From the NCBI GenBank assembly GCA_002427815.1, contig DIZF01000026.1, positions 1-64,000 on the forward strand: a stretch of 64,000 nucleotides of DNA, written 5' to 3'. A model generated the notes under the pieces. The model saw nothing but the letters and a program-made list of their open reading frames with translations. It did no database searches and was not told the DNA's origin. The translations under genes were made by a program, and so were the position numbers. Below are positions 1 to 7,975 of the stretch, piece by piece. The first letter of the stretch is position 1. Each line of letters begins with the position of its first letter. This DNA is from Ramlibacter tataouinensis (GTDB lineage: Bacteria; Pseudomonadota; Gammaproteobacteria; Burkholderiales; Burkholderiaceae_C).

Positions 1-18
1 ATTGAACGCGAAGTGGTA

Positions 19-630
19 TCAGTACAGCGTCGCGCGCTGCCGCGCCGGCAGTTCCTGGTCGTACTTGCTGCCGTCGATGGCCGCGCCGGTGAGCGCCTCG
101 AGGATGGCGCCGGCGGTGGGCACCGGTCGCTGCGGTGCGTCCGCCTGCCAGAGCCGTGCGCGCTGGATCGCGCGCGCGCACTGGAAGAACACCGTCTCGA
201 CCTTGATCACGACGACGCACTGCGGCAGCCTGCCGTTCATGGCGAAGCGGTGCAGCAGCTGCGGCTCGGTGCTGATGGCAGCCGTGCCGTTGACGCGTAA
301 GGTTTCGCCCGAGCCGGGGACGAGAAACAGCAGGGCCACGTGGGGATCGGTGACGATGTTGCGCAAGCTGTCGATCCGGTTGTTGCCGCGCCGGTCCGGC
401 AGCAACAGCGTGCTTTCGTCCGCGACCACCACGAACCCCGGCGGATCGCCGCGCGGGGACGCATCCAGTCCGCCCGGCCCGGCCGTGGCCAGCACGGCGA
501 AGGGCGAGGCCTCGATCAGGGCCCGGTACAGGGGATGCACGAAGCCCACTTCCTTGCGCGTAGAGGCTTCGCTGACCGGGCCGTAAAGCGATTCGAGCTG
601 GGCCAGGGTCTGGATGGCGTGCCGGGACAT
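19..630 (-). CDS. PPOX-type FMN-binding flavoprotein
   Basis: A 203-residue protein of the pyridoxamine 5'-phosphate oxidase-like split-barrel fold. The order FAVLATAGPGGLDASPRGDPPGFV, then LLLPDRRGNNRIDSLRNI, then a beta strand ending LLFLVPGSGETLRVNG is typical of the MSMEG_1061-type FMN-dependent subfamily: the DASPRG and RGNNR segments line the flavin phosphate site in relatives. The substrate is unknown; relatives are general-stress or F420/FMN reductases. The ATG lies 20 bases upstream of the GNAT gene's stop and no shared operon is evident. Family assignment is secure, function is not. Confidence 0.85.
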   Translation of the reverse strand: MSRHAIQTLAQLESLYGPVSEASTRKEVGFVHPLYRALIEASPFAVLATAGPGGLDASPRGDPPGFVVVADESTLLLPDRRGNNRIDSLRNIVTDPHVALLFLVPGSGETLRVNGTAAISTEPQLLHRFAMNGRLPQCVVVIKVETVFFQCARAIQRARLWQADAPQRPVPTAGAILEALTGAAIDGSKYDQELPARQRATLY

Positions 631-648
631 GGCGGCTCCTCGGGTCGT

Positions 649-1098
649 CTAACGGGGCCGGATCACGTAGCGGGCCAGCCGGTCGGCCCGGGCGAAGCGG
701 TCGGAAAGCTTGCGGCCGAGTTCGTTGTCTTCGCGCGCCAGCCAGTAAAGCTGCGCCCAGCCTTCGGCGCGCATGGCGTTGCGCAACCATTCGATCAAGC
801 CCGTGGCTATGCCGCGGCCGCGCGCGGAGGGCACCACGTACAGGTCTTCCAGGCAACACACGAGCTGGGTTTCCCGGGTGTGCTCATGGACCACGCAGTG
901 CCCGAAGCCGTAGACCTGGCCATCGACCTCGGCCACGATGCACATGATGGCGGAGTCGGGGTCGAGGATGCGCGTCCAGGTGCGGCGGGTGACGTCGTCG
1001 CCGGCCCTCGTGCCGGCGTCCTCGCAGTAGCCGCGCCACAGCTTCAGCCAGGCCGCTTCGTCGGCGGGCAGGGCGGAGCGAATGATCGGGGCGCCCAT
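649..1098 (-). CDS. GNAT family N-acetyltransferase
   Basis: About 149 residues. The acetyl-CoA binding motif A is seen as VVPSARGRGIATGLIEWL near residue 95 (the R/Q-x-x-G-x-G/A signature), preceded by the CCLEDLYV strand. The N-terminal IIRSALPADEAAWLKLW is a usual GNAT start. A much longer open frame continues upstream, but it is antisense-like shadow of the neighbouring oxidase; the ATG at 1098 gives a normal GNAT length. The acceptor substrate (amine, amino acid or small molecule) cannot be read from sequence. It lies just downstream of the dehydrogenase gene on the same strand, 20 bases away, so it may be cotranscribed. Confidence 0.85.
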   Translation of the reverse strand: MGAPIIRSALPADEAAWLKLWRGYCEDAGTRAGDDVTRRTWTRILDPDSAIMCIVAEVDGQVYGFGHCVVHEHTRETQLVCCLEDLYVVPSARGRGIATGLIEWLRNAMRAEGWAQLYWLAREDNELGRKLSDRFARADRLARYVIRPR

Positions 1099-1118
1099 GG
1101 TGCTTGTTCCGATCTTCC

Positions 1119-4100
1119 TTAGAGCTGCGCCGCCAGCAACACCGCTGCGTGAACGGCTTCGCGCTGCGCGCCGTCCTGGATCTGATGGCGACAGCTGGTG
1201 CCGTCGGCCACCACGATGGCCCCGGGATATTTGCGCACCGCCGGCAGCAAGGTGAGTTCGGCCATCTGCATCGAGACATCGTAATGGCTGGCCTCGTAGC
1301 CGAAGCTCCCGGCCATGCCGCAGCAGCTGCCCTCGATCACCTCCGGCTGCACGCCGGGGATGAGGCGCAGCACGTCGACGATGGGCGACATCGCAGCGAA
1401 AGCCTTCTGGTGACAGTGGCCATGCAGCAGCACGCGCTGGTCCAGCGGGCGCAGCTTCGTCTTCAGCACCTCGAGGCGGCCGGCCTGCGCTTCGCGCGCC
1501 AGGAATTCTTCCAGCAGGAGGGCGTGGCGGGCCACCGACTGGGCGCCCGGCCCCAGTCCCATGGACAGCATTTCGTCGCGCAGCGTGAGCAGGCACGACG
1601 GCTCCAGGCCGACGATGGGAATCTCCTTCAGCGCGAATGGCAACAGCGAGTCCACGACTTCGCGGGCCTTGGCTTTGGCCTCCTCCAGCATGCCGCTGGA
1701 CAGATAGGTCCGGCCGCAGCACAGGTGCTTGCCGTCGGGCTGCAGCTTGGTTGCCACATGGACCGTGTAGCCCGCGGCCTGCAGCACCTTGAGGGCGGCG
1801 CGTGCGTTGAGCGACTCGAAATAACCGTTGAACGTGTCGACGAAGAGCACCACCGGCCGATTGGCCGCCAGCACCTCCTCGCGCGTGGCCGTGGCCGGCG
1901 CGCTGTTGAAGAAGTGGCGCGCCTGCCAGGCGGGCAGGCTGCGCCGCGCCGCCAGACCCAGCAGTCTTTCGCCCAGCCGTGCCATCCAGGGGGTGCGGTT
2001 GCGCAGGTTGAGCAGTTGCGCAAAACGGCTCGCCCGCTGGGCATAGTCGGGCAGCCGGGCGATCAGCTTGTCCTTCAAGGTGAAGCCGTGGCGCGACTTG
2101 TAATGGTGCAGGAATTCCACCTTCATCTTCGCCATGTCGACGCCGGTGGGGCAATCGCGCTTGCAACCCTTGCAGCTCACGCACAGCTCGAGAGCCTCCT
2201 TGACCGCCTCCAGCGCGCCGTCGTCCCACACGGCGGCCAGGCTGGTATCAGCAGCGGTGCTGGTGCTGGCGGCGAAGGCGGACGCAGGCGAATCGCCGTT
2301 GCCATTGGCCGGGGCGGGATGGGACAACAGGCCCAGTTGTCCCGAGAGCGCCAGCCGCAAGGTGTTGGCGCGACCGCGCGTGGAATGCTTCTCCTCGCGC
2401 GTCACCCGGTAGCTCGGACACATGGTGCCGGCGTCGAACTTGCGGCAGTGTCCGTTGTTGTTGCACATGTCCACGGCCTTGGCGAAACCGCGGGCCGGGT
2501 CGCCGCCGGAGCCGGGCGGCGTGATGCGCTCGGTGGCGGCGTCGTTCTGCACGTCCCAGCCGCTCCAGTCCAGCGCGGTCTGCAGCGGGATCACCTTGTA
2601 GCCGGTCGAATAGCGCATCAACCGCGTGTCGTCCATGCGCGGTGGATTGACGATGCGATTCGGGCATAGCAGCCGCTGCGGGTCGAAGAGGGTCTTGATC
2701 GCGGCAAAGGCCTCGTTGATCTTCGGCCCGAACTGCCAGGCTATCCATTCGCCGCGCGAAAGGCCGTCGCCATGCTCGCCGCTGTAGGCGCCCTTGTACC
2801 GTGCCACCAGCGCCGACGCTTCCTCGGCGATGGCCCGCATCTTCGCCGCTCCCTGCGCGCGCATGTCCAGGATGGGCCGCACATGCAGCGTGCCGACCGA
2901 GGCGTGGGCGTACCACGTGCCGCGGGTGCCGTGCTTGCGGAAGACCTGGCTCAGCGCGTCGGTGTACTCGGCCAGGTGCTCCAGCGGCACGGCGCAGTCC
3001 TCGATGAAGCTCACCGGCTTGCCGTCGCCCTTGAGGCTCATCATGATGTTCAGGCCGGCCTTGCGCACTTCCCAGAGGTTCTTCTGCGGCGCGTCCTCGG
3101 TCATGCGCACCACCGACCCCGGCAGGCCCAGGTCGCCCATCAGCTCGACCAGTTCATCGAGCTTGCGCACCAGCGCTGCCTTGTCGCTGCCGGAAAACTC
3201 CACCAGCAGCACGGCGTCGGGCTGGCCGATCACGGCGGTGCGGATGACCGGCGCGAAGGCCGGGTTCTGCAGCGACAGCTCGATCATCGTGCGATCGACC
3301 AGTTCGACCGCCGTCAGCGTCGCGCCGCCGTCGCCTTGCGCCAGCTTGACGATGTGCTGGGCCGAGTCCATCGCCTTGTAGAAGGTCGGGAAATTGACCA
3401 CCCCCAGCACCTTCGCCGTCGGCAGTTCGGCCAGCTGCAGGGTCAGCGAGCGGGTCAGCGCCAGCGTGCCTTCGCTGCCCACCAGCAGATGCGCGAGGTT
3501 GACAGAGCCGTCGGCGGTGTAGGGCCGAGGGTTCTGGTTGTGGAAGACGTCCAGGTTGTAGCCGCCGACGCGCCGCAGCACCTTGGGCCAGCGGTGGTCG
3601 ATCTCCGGCACGAGCGTGGCGGCCAGCGCCTGGACCTGCAGTCCCAGTTCGCGGGCTGCGCCCACGCAGTCCTCGAAGCGCCCGAAGCGGTGCAGTTGGC
3701 CGTCCGATGTCCAGGCCTGCATGCCCAGGACGTTGTGCACCATGTTGCCGTAGGCAATGCTGCGGCTGCCGCAGGAATTGTTGCCGGCCATGCCGCCCAG
3801 CGTCGCCTGGGCGCTGGTGGAGACGTCGACCGGATACCACAGGCCCAGCTTCTTCAACGCCTGGTTCAGGTGATCCAGCACCATGCCGGGTTCGACCTCG
3901 GCGGTGCGCTGCTCCGCGTCGAAGTGCAGGATGTTGCGGACATGCCGGGAGTGGTCGATGACCAGGCCGGCGCCCACCGTCTGTCCGCATTGGCTGGTGC
4001 CCGCGCCGCGCGGCACGATCGGCACTTTCAGGTCGCGGCAGATGTCCAGGGCCAGCCGGATGTCGTCGCTGCTGCGCGGCACGAACACACCGACCGGCAT

Positions 4101-4289
4101 GACCTGGTAGATCGACGCGTCGGTAGCGTAGCGGCCCCTGTCGGCGGCGGAAAACAGCACATCCCCCTGGGTCTCGGAGCCCAGGCGCCGGGCCAGCAGG
4201 CCCGCCACTTCATTGCTGGCCCTTGCCACCTTGTCATAGGCCGGGCCGGGCAGCGTGCGCGCAACCTTCAACGGCAGCGGCGCGTTCAT
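1119..4289 (-). CDS. FAD-linked and Fe-S-containing 2-hydroxyacid dehydrogenase (GlcD-GlcF-type fusion, YdiJ-like)
   Basis: A 1056-residue fusion. The N-terminal half is a VAO/PCMH-type FAD domain (VPRGAGTSQCGQTVGAG at about 92-108, then the GlcD-type C-terminal cap with YAHASVGTLHVRP). The C-terminal part holds ferredoxin-like clusters (MCNNNGHCRKF...MCPSYR and LCVSCKGCKRDCPTGVDMAKMK) and two CCG domains (LCCGRTYLSSGM, GSCCGMAGSFGYE). This is the layout of E. coli YdiJ and of GlcD+GlcF or Dld-type D-2-hydroxyacid dehydrogenases, which pass electrons to quinone or an electron carrier. The start overlaps the stop of the upstream GntR gene by one base (TGATG), so the two are translationally coupled. 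The actual hydroxyacid is unknown; neighbouring glyoxylate-type aminotransferase and TctCBA genes suggest a small carboxylate. Confidence 0.88.
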   Translation of the reverse strand: MNAPLPLKVARTLPGPAYDKVARASNEVAGLLARRLGSETQGDVLFSAADRGRYATDASIYQVMPVGVFVPRSSDDIRLALDICRDLKVPIVPRGAGTSQCGQTVGAGLVIDHSRHVRNILHFDAEQRTAEVEPGMVLDHLNQALKKLGLWYPVDVSTSAQATLGGMAGNNSCGSRSIAYGNMVHNVLGMQAWTSDGQLHRFGRFEDCVGAARELGLQVQALAATLVPEIDHRWPKVLRRVGGYNLDVFHNQNPRPYTADGSVNLAHLLVGSEGTLALTRSLTLQLAELPTAKVLGVVNFPTFYKAMDSAQHIVKLAQGDGGATLTAVELVDRTMIELSLQNPAFAPVIRTAVIGQPDAVLLVEFSGSDKAALVRKLDELVELMGDLGLPGSVVRMTEDAPQKNLWEVRKAGLNIMMSLKGDGKPVSFIEDCAVPLEHLAEYTDALSQVFRKHGTRGTWYAHASVGTLHVRPILDMRAQGAAKMRAIAEEASALVARYKGAYSGEHGDGLSRGEWIAWQFGPKINEAFAAIKTLFDPQRLLCPNRIVNPPRMDDTRLMRYSTGYKVIPLQTALDWSGWDVQNDAATERITPPGSGGDPARGFAKAVDMCNNNGHCRKFDAGTMCPSYRVTREEKHSTRGRANTLRLALSGQLGLLSHPAPANGNGDSPASAFAASTSTAADTSLAAVWDDGALEAVKEALELCVSCKGCKRDCPTGVDMAKMKVEFLHHYKSRHGFTLKDKLIARLPDYAQRASRFAQLLNLRNRTPWMARLGERLLGLAARRSLPAWQARHFFNSAPATATREEVLAANRPVVLFVDTFNGYFESLNARAALKVLQAAGYTVHVATKLQPDGKHLCCGRTYLSSGMLEEAKAKAREVVDSLLPFALKEIPIVGLEPSCLLTLRDEMLSMGLGPGAQSVARHALLLEEFLAREAQAGRLEVLKTKLRPLDQRVLLHGHCHQKAFAAMSPIVDVLRLIPGVQPEVIEGSCCGMAGSFGYEASHYDVSMQMAELTLLPAVRKYPGAIVVADGTSCRHQIQDGAQREAVHAAVLLAAQL

Positions 4290-4981
4290 CAGGCGGCTCC
4301 GGAGGCGCGGGCATCGGCGTCGCGCCGCAATTGATCGAGCACCACGTCCATCTTGCGGTACAGGTGGCTCACCAGCAGTTCACGCATCGCTGCGGAGTCA
4401 TGGGCGGCCAGCGCCTCGATCATCTTCTCGTGCTCTCTTGCCGCGTGATCCCATTTCTCGCCGTCCTGGTTCGAGCGGTACCGCAGTGCCTGCAGCCGCG
4501 CGTTGACCTGGTTGTAGGTGGCCGCCAGCACCGGGTTCTTGGCGGCCGCGTTGATGGCACTGTGGATCAGCGCGTTGATCCGGTAATAGTTGGAGAGATC
4601 CCGCCGCGTGAAGGCCGCCATCATCTCGAACTGCATGGCCCTGATCTCGGCCAGCTCTTCGGCGGTGATGCGCTGGGCAGCGAGCTCGCCCGACAGGGCT
4701 TCCAGGCCGGCCATCACTTCGAAGGTATTGCGGACGTCGGTTTCGTTCAACGAAACGGCAATGGCGCCGCGATTGGGCACCAACTCGACCAGGCCTTCCG
4801 CGGCGAGCATCTTGATGGCTTCACGCAGGGGTGTGCGCGAGACCTGCAGAACTTCCGCCAGCTCCCGCTCGTTGAGCTTCGCGCCGGGGGCAATGCGGCC
4901 CTCCACCAGCATCTGGCGCAGGCGCAGGGTCACCTGCTCGTGCAAGGCGGCGCGGCGGATTGAAATGATGTCAGCGGTCAT
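4289..4981 (-). CDS. GntR family transcriptional regulator with FCD ligand domain
   Basis: About 230 residues. The N-terminal winged helix is clear (LRQMLVEGRIAPGAKLNERELAEVLQVSRTPLREAIKMLAAEGLVELVPNRG), followed by an all-helical FCD domain with metal-site candidates (D/N at about 95, H in HSAINAA, and HLYRK at the end). FCD members bind small carboxylates. An in-frame upstream start at 5059 would place the reading frame across an operator palindrome, so the ATG at 4981 (MTADIISIRR) is preferred. It is divergent from the aminotransferase-tctCBA genes and coupled to the dehydrogenase; it most likely autoregulates and controls both directions through the palindromes at 4988 and 5051. Confidence 0.9.
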   Translation of the reverse strand: MTADIISIRRAALHEQVTLRLRQMLVEGRIAPGAKLNERELAEVLQVSRTPLREAIKMLAAEGLVELVPNRGAIAVSLNETDVRNTFEVMAGLEALSGELAAQRITAEELAEIRAMQFEMMAAFTRRDLSNYYRINALIHSAINAAAKNPVLAATYNQVNARLQALRYRSNQDGEKWDHAAREHEKMIEALAAHDSAAMRELLVSHLYRKMDVVLDQLRRDADARASGAA

Positions 4982-4987
4982 GTGACT

Positions 4988-5004
4988 ATTTTGTATGCAG
5001 AAAT
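4988..5004. promoter_or_regulatory. Palindromic GntR-type operator, copy 1
   Basis: The sequence ATTTTGTATGCAGAAAT lies 7 bases upstream of the GntR regulator's chosen start. It is a near-copy of the perfect palindrome at 5051-5067. FCD-type GntR regulators typically bind TNGTATGCANA-like sites, so this is inferred to be an autoregulatory operator. Confidence 0.7.
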
Positions 5005-5050
5005 CAGGGGAGTAAAGCTTGCAGTTAGTAGAGTATCCATTGACATTTGA

Positions 5051-5067
5051 ATTTTGCATGCAAAAAT
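5051..5067. promoter_or_regulatory. Palindromic GntR-type operator, copy 2
   Basis: ATTTTGCATGCAAAAAT contains the perfect 14-bp palindrome TTTTGCATGCAAAA at 5052-5065. It is centred 63 bases from the related site at 4996 and sits immediately before the aminotransferase ribosome binding site (GAAGGA at 5082-5087). Roughly six helical turns separate the two centres, which would allow side-by-side or looped binding of a dimeric regulator. Confidence 0.72.
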
Positions 5068-5094
5068 TAGCCCAGTTTCTTGAAGGACCCCGCG

Positions 5095-6330
5095 ATGCTG
5101 ACGCTCGACTTCCACCCCACGGGTAGGCACTTCCTCCAGATCCCGGGGCCGTCCCCGGTGCCCGACCGTATTCTGCGCGCCATGAGCCTGCCCACGATCG
5201 ACCACCGTGGCCCGGAGTTCGGGGCGCTCGGCTTGAAGGTGTTCAAGGCCCTGGCGCAGATTTTCCAGACCCGGCACCCGGTGATCATCTATCCGGCCTC
5301 CGGCACCGGCGCGTGGGAAGCGGCCCTGGCGAACGTGCTGAGTCCCGGCGATGCCGTGCTCATGTACGAGACCGGCCATTTCGCCAGCCTGTGGAACAAG
5401 ATGGCCACGCGGCTGGGGCTGAAGACCGAGTTCCTGGGCCTGCCGGGCATCGAAGGCTGGCGCCGCGGCGTTCAGGCCGACATGATCGAAGAGCGGCTGA
5501 GGGCCGACACCCAGCACGCAATCAAGGCCGTGTGCGTGGTGCACAACGAAACGTCCACCGGCGTGACGAGCGATATCGTGGCCGTGCGCAAGGCCATCGA
5601 TGCGGCACGGCATCCGGCGCTGTTGCTGGTGGACAGCATCTCGGGCCTGGCCTGCGCGGAATACAAGCATGACGAGTGGGGCGTGGACGTCACCATCAGC
5701 GGCTCGCAAAAAGGCTTGATGCTGCCGCCGGGCATCAGCTTCAACGCGCTGTCGCCCAAGGCGATCGAGGCTGCCAAGAGCGCCCGCCTGCCCAAGGCGT
5801 TCTGGGCCTGGGACGAGATGATCGAGATGAACAAGAGCGGCTACTTCCCCTACACGCCCAGCACGAATCTGCTGTACGGGCTGGCCGAAGCGTGCGACAT
5901 GCTGCTCGCACCCGAGCACGGCGGGCTGCCGGCGGGGTTCGCCCGCCATGAGCGCTGGGGCGAGGGCGTGCGCGCGGCTGTGAAAGCCTGGGGCCTGGAG
6001 ATCCAGTGCGCCGATCCGTCCGTCTATTCTCCGGTGCTCACCGGCGTGATGATGCCGGCCGGCGTCGACGCGGACGCGGTGCGCAAGATCATCTATGAGC
6101 GCTTCGACTGCTCTCTCGGTACTGGCCTAGGCAAGGTGAAGGGCAAAATGTTCCGCATCGGCCACCTGGGCGACAGCAACGACCTGACGCTGGTGGCGAC
6201 GCTCGCCGGCTGCGAGATGGGACTGAAGCTCGCCGGCGTGAAACTGGCGGCCTCGGGCGTGCAGGCCGCCATGGACTTTTTTGCCCAGACTCCATCGGGC
6301 GGTGCCGCCGCCAAGACCAGGACAGCATAA
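5095..6330 (+). CDS. Class V aminotransferase, serine/alanine-glyoxylate type
   Basis: About 411 residues, PLP fold type I. The start HFLQIPGPSPVPDRILRAM and SMPTIDHRGPEF-type motif is characteristic of serine-glyoxylate and (S)-ureidoglycine-glyoxylate aminotransferases. The PLP lysine is in TISGSQKGLMLPPG (near residue 205) and the preceding LLVDSISGLAC holds the PLP-pyridine aspartate. ATG 5095 is chosen over the in-frame TTG at 5080 because GAAGGA lies 7 bases before it. The product would convert glyoxylate and an amino donor to glycine and a keto acid. It heads the tctCBA gene string and is likely induced with it by the divergent GntR system. The donor is not known. Confidence 0.88.
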   Translation: MLTLDFHPTGRHFLQIPGPSPVPDRILRAMSLPTIDHRGPEFGALGLKVFKALAQIFQTRHPVIIYPASGTGAWEAALANVLSPGDAVLMYETGHFASLWNKMATRLGLKTEFLGLPGIEGWRRGVQADMIEERLRADTQHAIKAVCVVHNETSTGVTSDIVAVRKAIDAARHPALLLVDSISGLACAEYKHDEWGVDVTISGSQKGLMLPPGISFNALSPKAIEAAKSARLPKAFWAWDEMIEMNKSGYFPYTPSTNLLYGLAEACDMLLAPEHGGLPAGFARHERWGEGVRAAVKAWGLEIQCADPSVYSPVLTGVMMPAGVDADAVRKIIYERFDCSLGTGLGKVKGKMFRIGHLGDSNDLTLVATLAGCEMGLKLAGVKLAASGVQAAMDFFAQTPSGGAAAKTRTA

Positions 6331-6381
6331 GAACTGTCCCTTCGCAATGACCGGTTTCTTTCAACTAACGAGGTGACAATC

Positions 6382-7407
6382 ATGAAAAACCTGATCCCGA
6401 AGTTCCTGCGCAGTGCTTCCCTGCTGCCGCTTTCGCTAGCCATGGCCGGGGCCATGGCGGCTTTGCCCGCCCAGGCCGCCTGGGAGCCGACCAAGCCGGT
6501 GGAAGTGGTCGTGCCTGCCGGTGCCGGCGGCGCCTCCGACCAGATGGCGCGCACCATTCAGGGCATCATCGTCAAGCACCAACTGATGAAGCAGCCCATG
6601 CTGATCCTGAACATGGGCGGGGCCAGCGGCGCGGAAGGCCAGATGGATGTCAAGGGTGCGAAAGGCAACCCGCACAAATTGATGGTGGCGTTCTCCGCCA
6701 TCTACACGCTGCCCATCGCAGTGAACCTGCCGTTCAACTGGCGCGATCTCAACCCGGTGGCGATGATCGCGCTGGATGAATTCGTGCTGTGGGACAACGC
6801 TGAAACGCCGTACAAGACGACCCAGCAATACCTCGCCGCCGTCAAAGCAGCCCCGCCTGGAACCTTCAAGATGGGTGGCACGGGCAGCAAGCGTGAGGAT
6901 CAGATCATTACCGTCGCGATCGAAAAGTCCGCCGGCGTGAAGTTCTCCTACATTCCCTACACCAGCGGCGGCCAGGCGGCGACCCAGCTGGTGGGCAAGC
7001 ACATCGATTCGAACGTCAACAATCCGAGCGAGAACATCGCCCAGTGGCGCGCCGGCCAGGTGCGGGCCCTGTGCGTGTTTTCTGACCATCGCATGGCGTT
7101 CAAGGACAAGATCACCACAGACCAGTCGTGGGCGGACATCCCCACCTGCAAGGAGTCGGGCCTGGACGTCCAGTACCAGATGTTGCGCGCCTTCTTCCTG
7201 CCGCCCGACACCACCAAGGAACAGGCCGCCTACTACACCGACTTGCTGAAGAAAGTGACGGACACGCCGGAGTGGAAGTCGTATCTGAGCAAGCAGGCAC
7301 TCAAGGAGACCTTCCTGACCGGCACCGATTTCACCAAGTTCCTGGAAAAGGACGAGGCCTTCCACACCAAGCTGATGAACGAAGCCGGATTCGCGGCCAA
7401 GAAGTAA
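6382..7407 (+). CDS. tctC: Tripartite tricarboxylate transporter substrate-binding protein (Bug/TctC family)
   Basis: About 341 residues. The Sec signal peptide runs to about residue 31 (SLLPLSLAMAGAMAALPAQA), followed by the Bug-family start WEPTKPVEVVVPAGAGGASDQMART. The family's G-G-x-x-D/S loop around the ligand carboxylate is present. The ATG at 6382 is preceded by GAGGTG at 6370-6375; an in-frame GTG at 6373 lies inside that site and is rejected. It is the periplasmic receptor for the TctB/TctA permease encoded directly downstream. Bug proteins bind mono-, di- and tricarboxylates and amino acids; the ligand here is not predictable. Confidence 0.9.
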   Translation: MKNLIPKFLRSASLLPLSLAMAGAMAALPAQAAWEPTKPVEVVVPAGAGGASDQMARTIQGIIVKHQLMKQPMLILNMGGASGAEGQMDVKGAKGNPHKLMVAFSAIYTLPIAVNLPFNWRDLNPVAMIALDEFVLWDNAETPYKTTQQYLAAVKAAPPGTFKMGGTGSKREDQIITVAIEKSAGVKFSYIPYTSGGQAATQLVGKHIDSNVNNPSENIAQWRAGQVRALCVFSDHRMAFKDKITTDQSWADIPTCKESGLDVQYQMLRAFFLPPDTTKEQAAYYTDLLKKVTDTPEWKSYLSKQALKETFLTGTDFTKFLEKDEAFHTKLMNEAGFAAKK

Positions 7408-7438
7408 TTGCCGCGATTTGCCGCGGGAGGGGACAGCC

Positions 7439-7951
7439 ATGGATCAGAAGGAACTGCGGGGCCCGCACAGCCGCGGGCTGTCGCACAGCAATGTCGATGC
7501 GATCACAGCGGTCGCCGTCTTCCTCATCGGTGTGGTGATGATGGTCGACAACTACAAGGTCGGCGCGGGGTGGGCGGCGGATGGGCCGCAGTCCGGCTAT
7601 TTTCCCTTCCGCGTGGGCGCCATTCTGTGCATCTCGGCTGTGATCATCTTCATCAAGGCGTCCTTCGGAAAGCACCGCAATCACGAGATCTTCGTGTCGT
7701 GGCCCCGATTGAAGCTGGTGCTGCTGGTGCTGGTGCCCACCATCGTCTATGTGCTGGCCATCGAGTTTGTGGGCATCTATGTCGCCTCCACGATTTTCAT
7801 CGCCGCGTTCATGCGGGTGATGGACAAGCGTAGCTGGTGGAAGGTGTTGCTGATCAGCATCGGCGTGAGCGCGACGCTGTTCTGGCTTTTCGAAATCCAG
7901 TTCATGGTGCCGCTGCCGAAGGGGCCGCTGGAAGCCCTGTTCGGCTACTGA
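7439..7951 (+). CDS. tctB: Tripartite tricarboxylate transporter small membrane subunit TctB
   Basis: About 170 residues with four predicted membrane segments: near residues 17-35 (AITAVAVFLIGVVMMVDNY), 55-75, 90-112 and 125-145. That is the normal TctB topology. The YFPFRVG motif after the first helix is a family hallmark. The ATG at 7439 follows a GGGAGGGG ribosome binding site; the in-frame upstream ATG at 7418 overlaps that region. The gene lies between tctC and tctA with short spacers, so the three form one transporter unit. Confidence 0.9.
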   Translation: MDQKELRGPHSRGLSHSNVDAITAVAVFLIGVVMMVDNYKVGAGWAADGPQSGYFPFRVGAILCISAVIIFIKASFGKHRNHEIFVSWPRLKLVLLVLVPTIVYVLAIEFVGIYVASTIFIAAFMRVMDKRSWWKVLLISIGVSATLFWLFEIQFMVPLPKGPLEALFGY

Positions 7952-7975
7952 CCCGCACGATCGGAGAAGGACTCA

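Noticed and set aside
7331..7684. A 117-codon minus-strand frame across the tctC/tctB junction
   Set aside because: Overlaps two transporter genes with strong family signatures and has no start signal.
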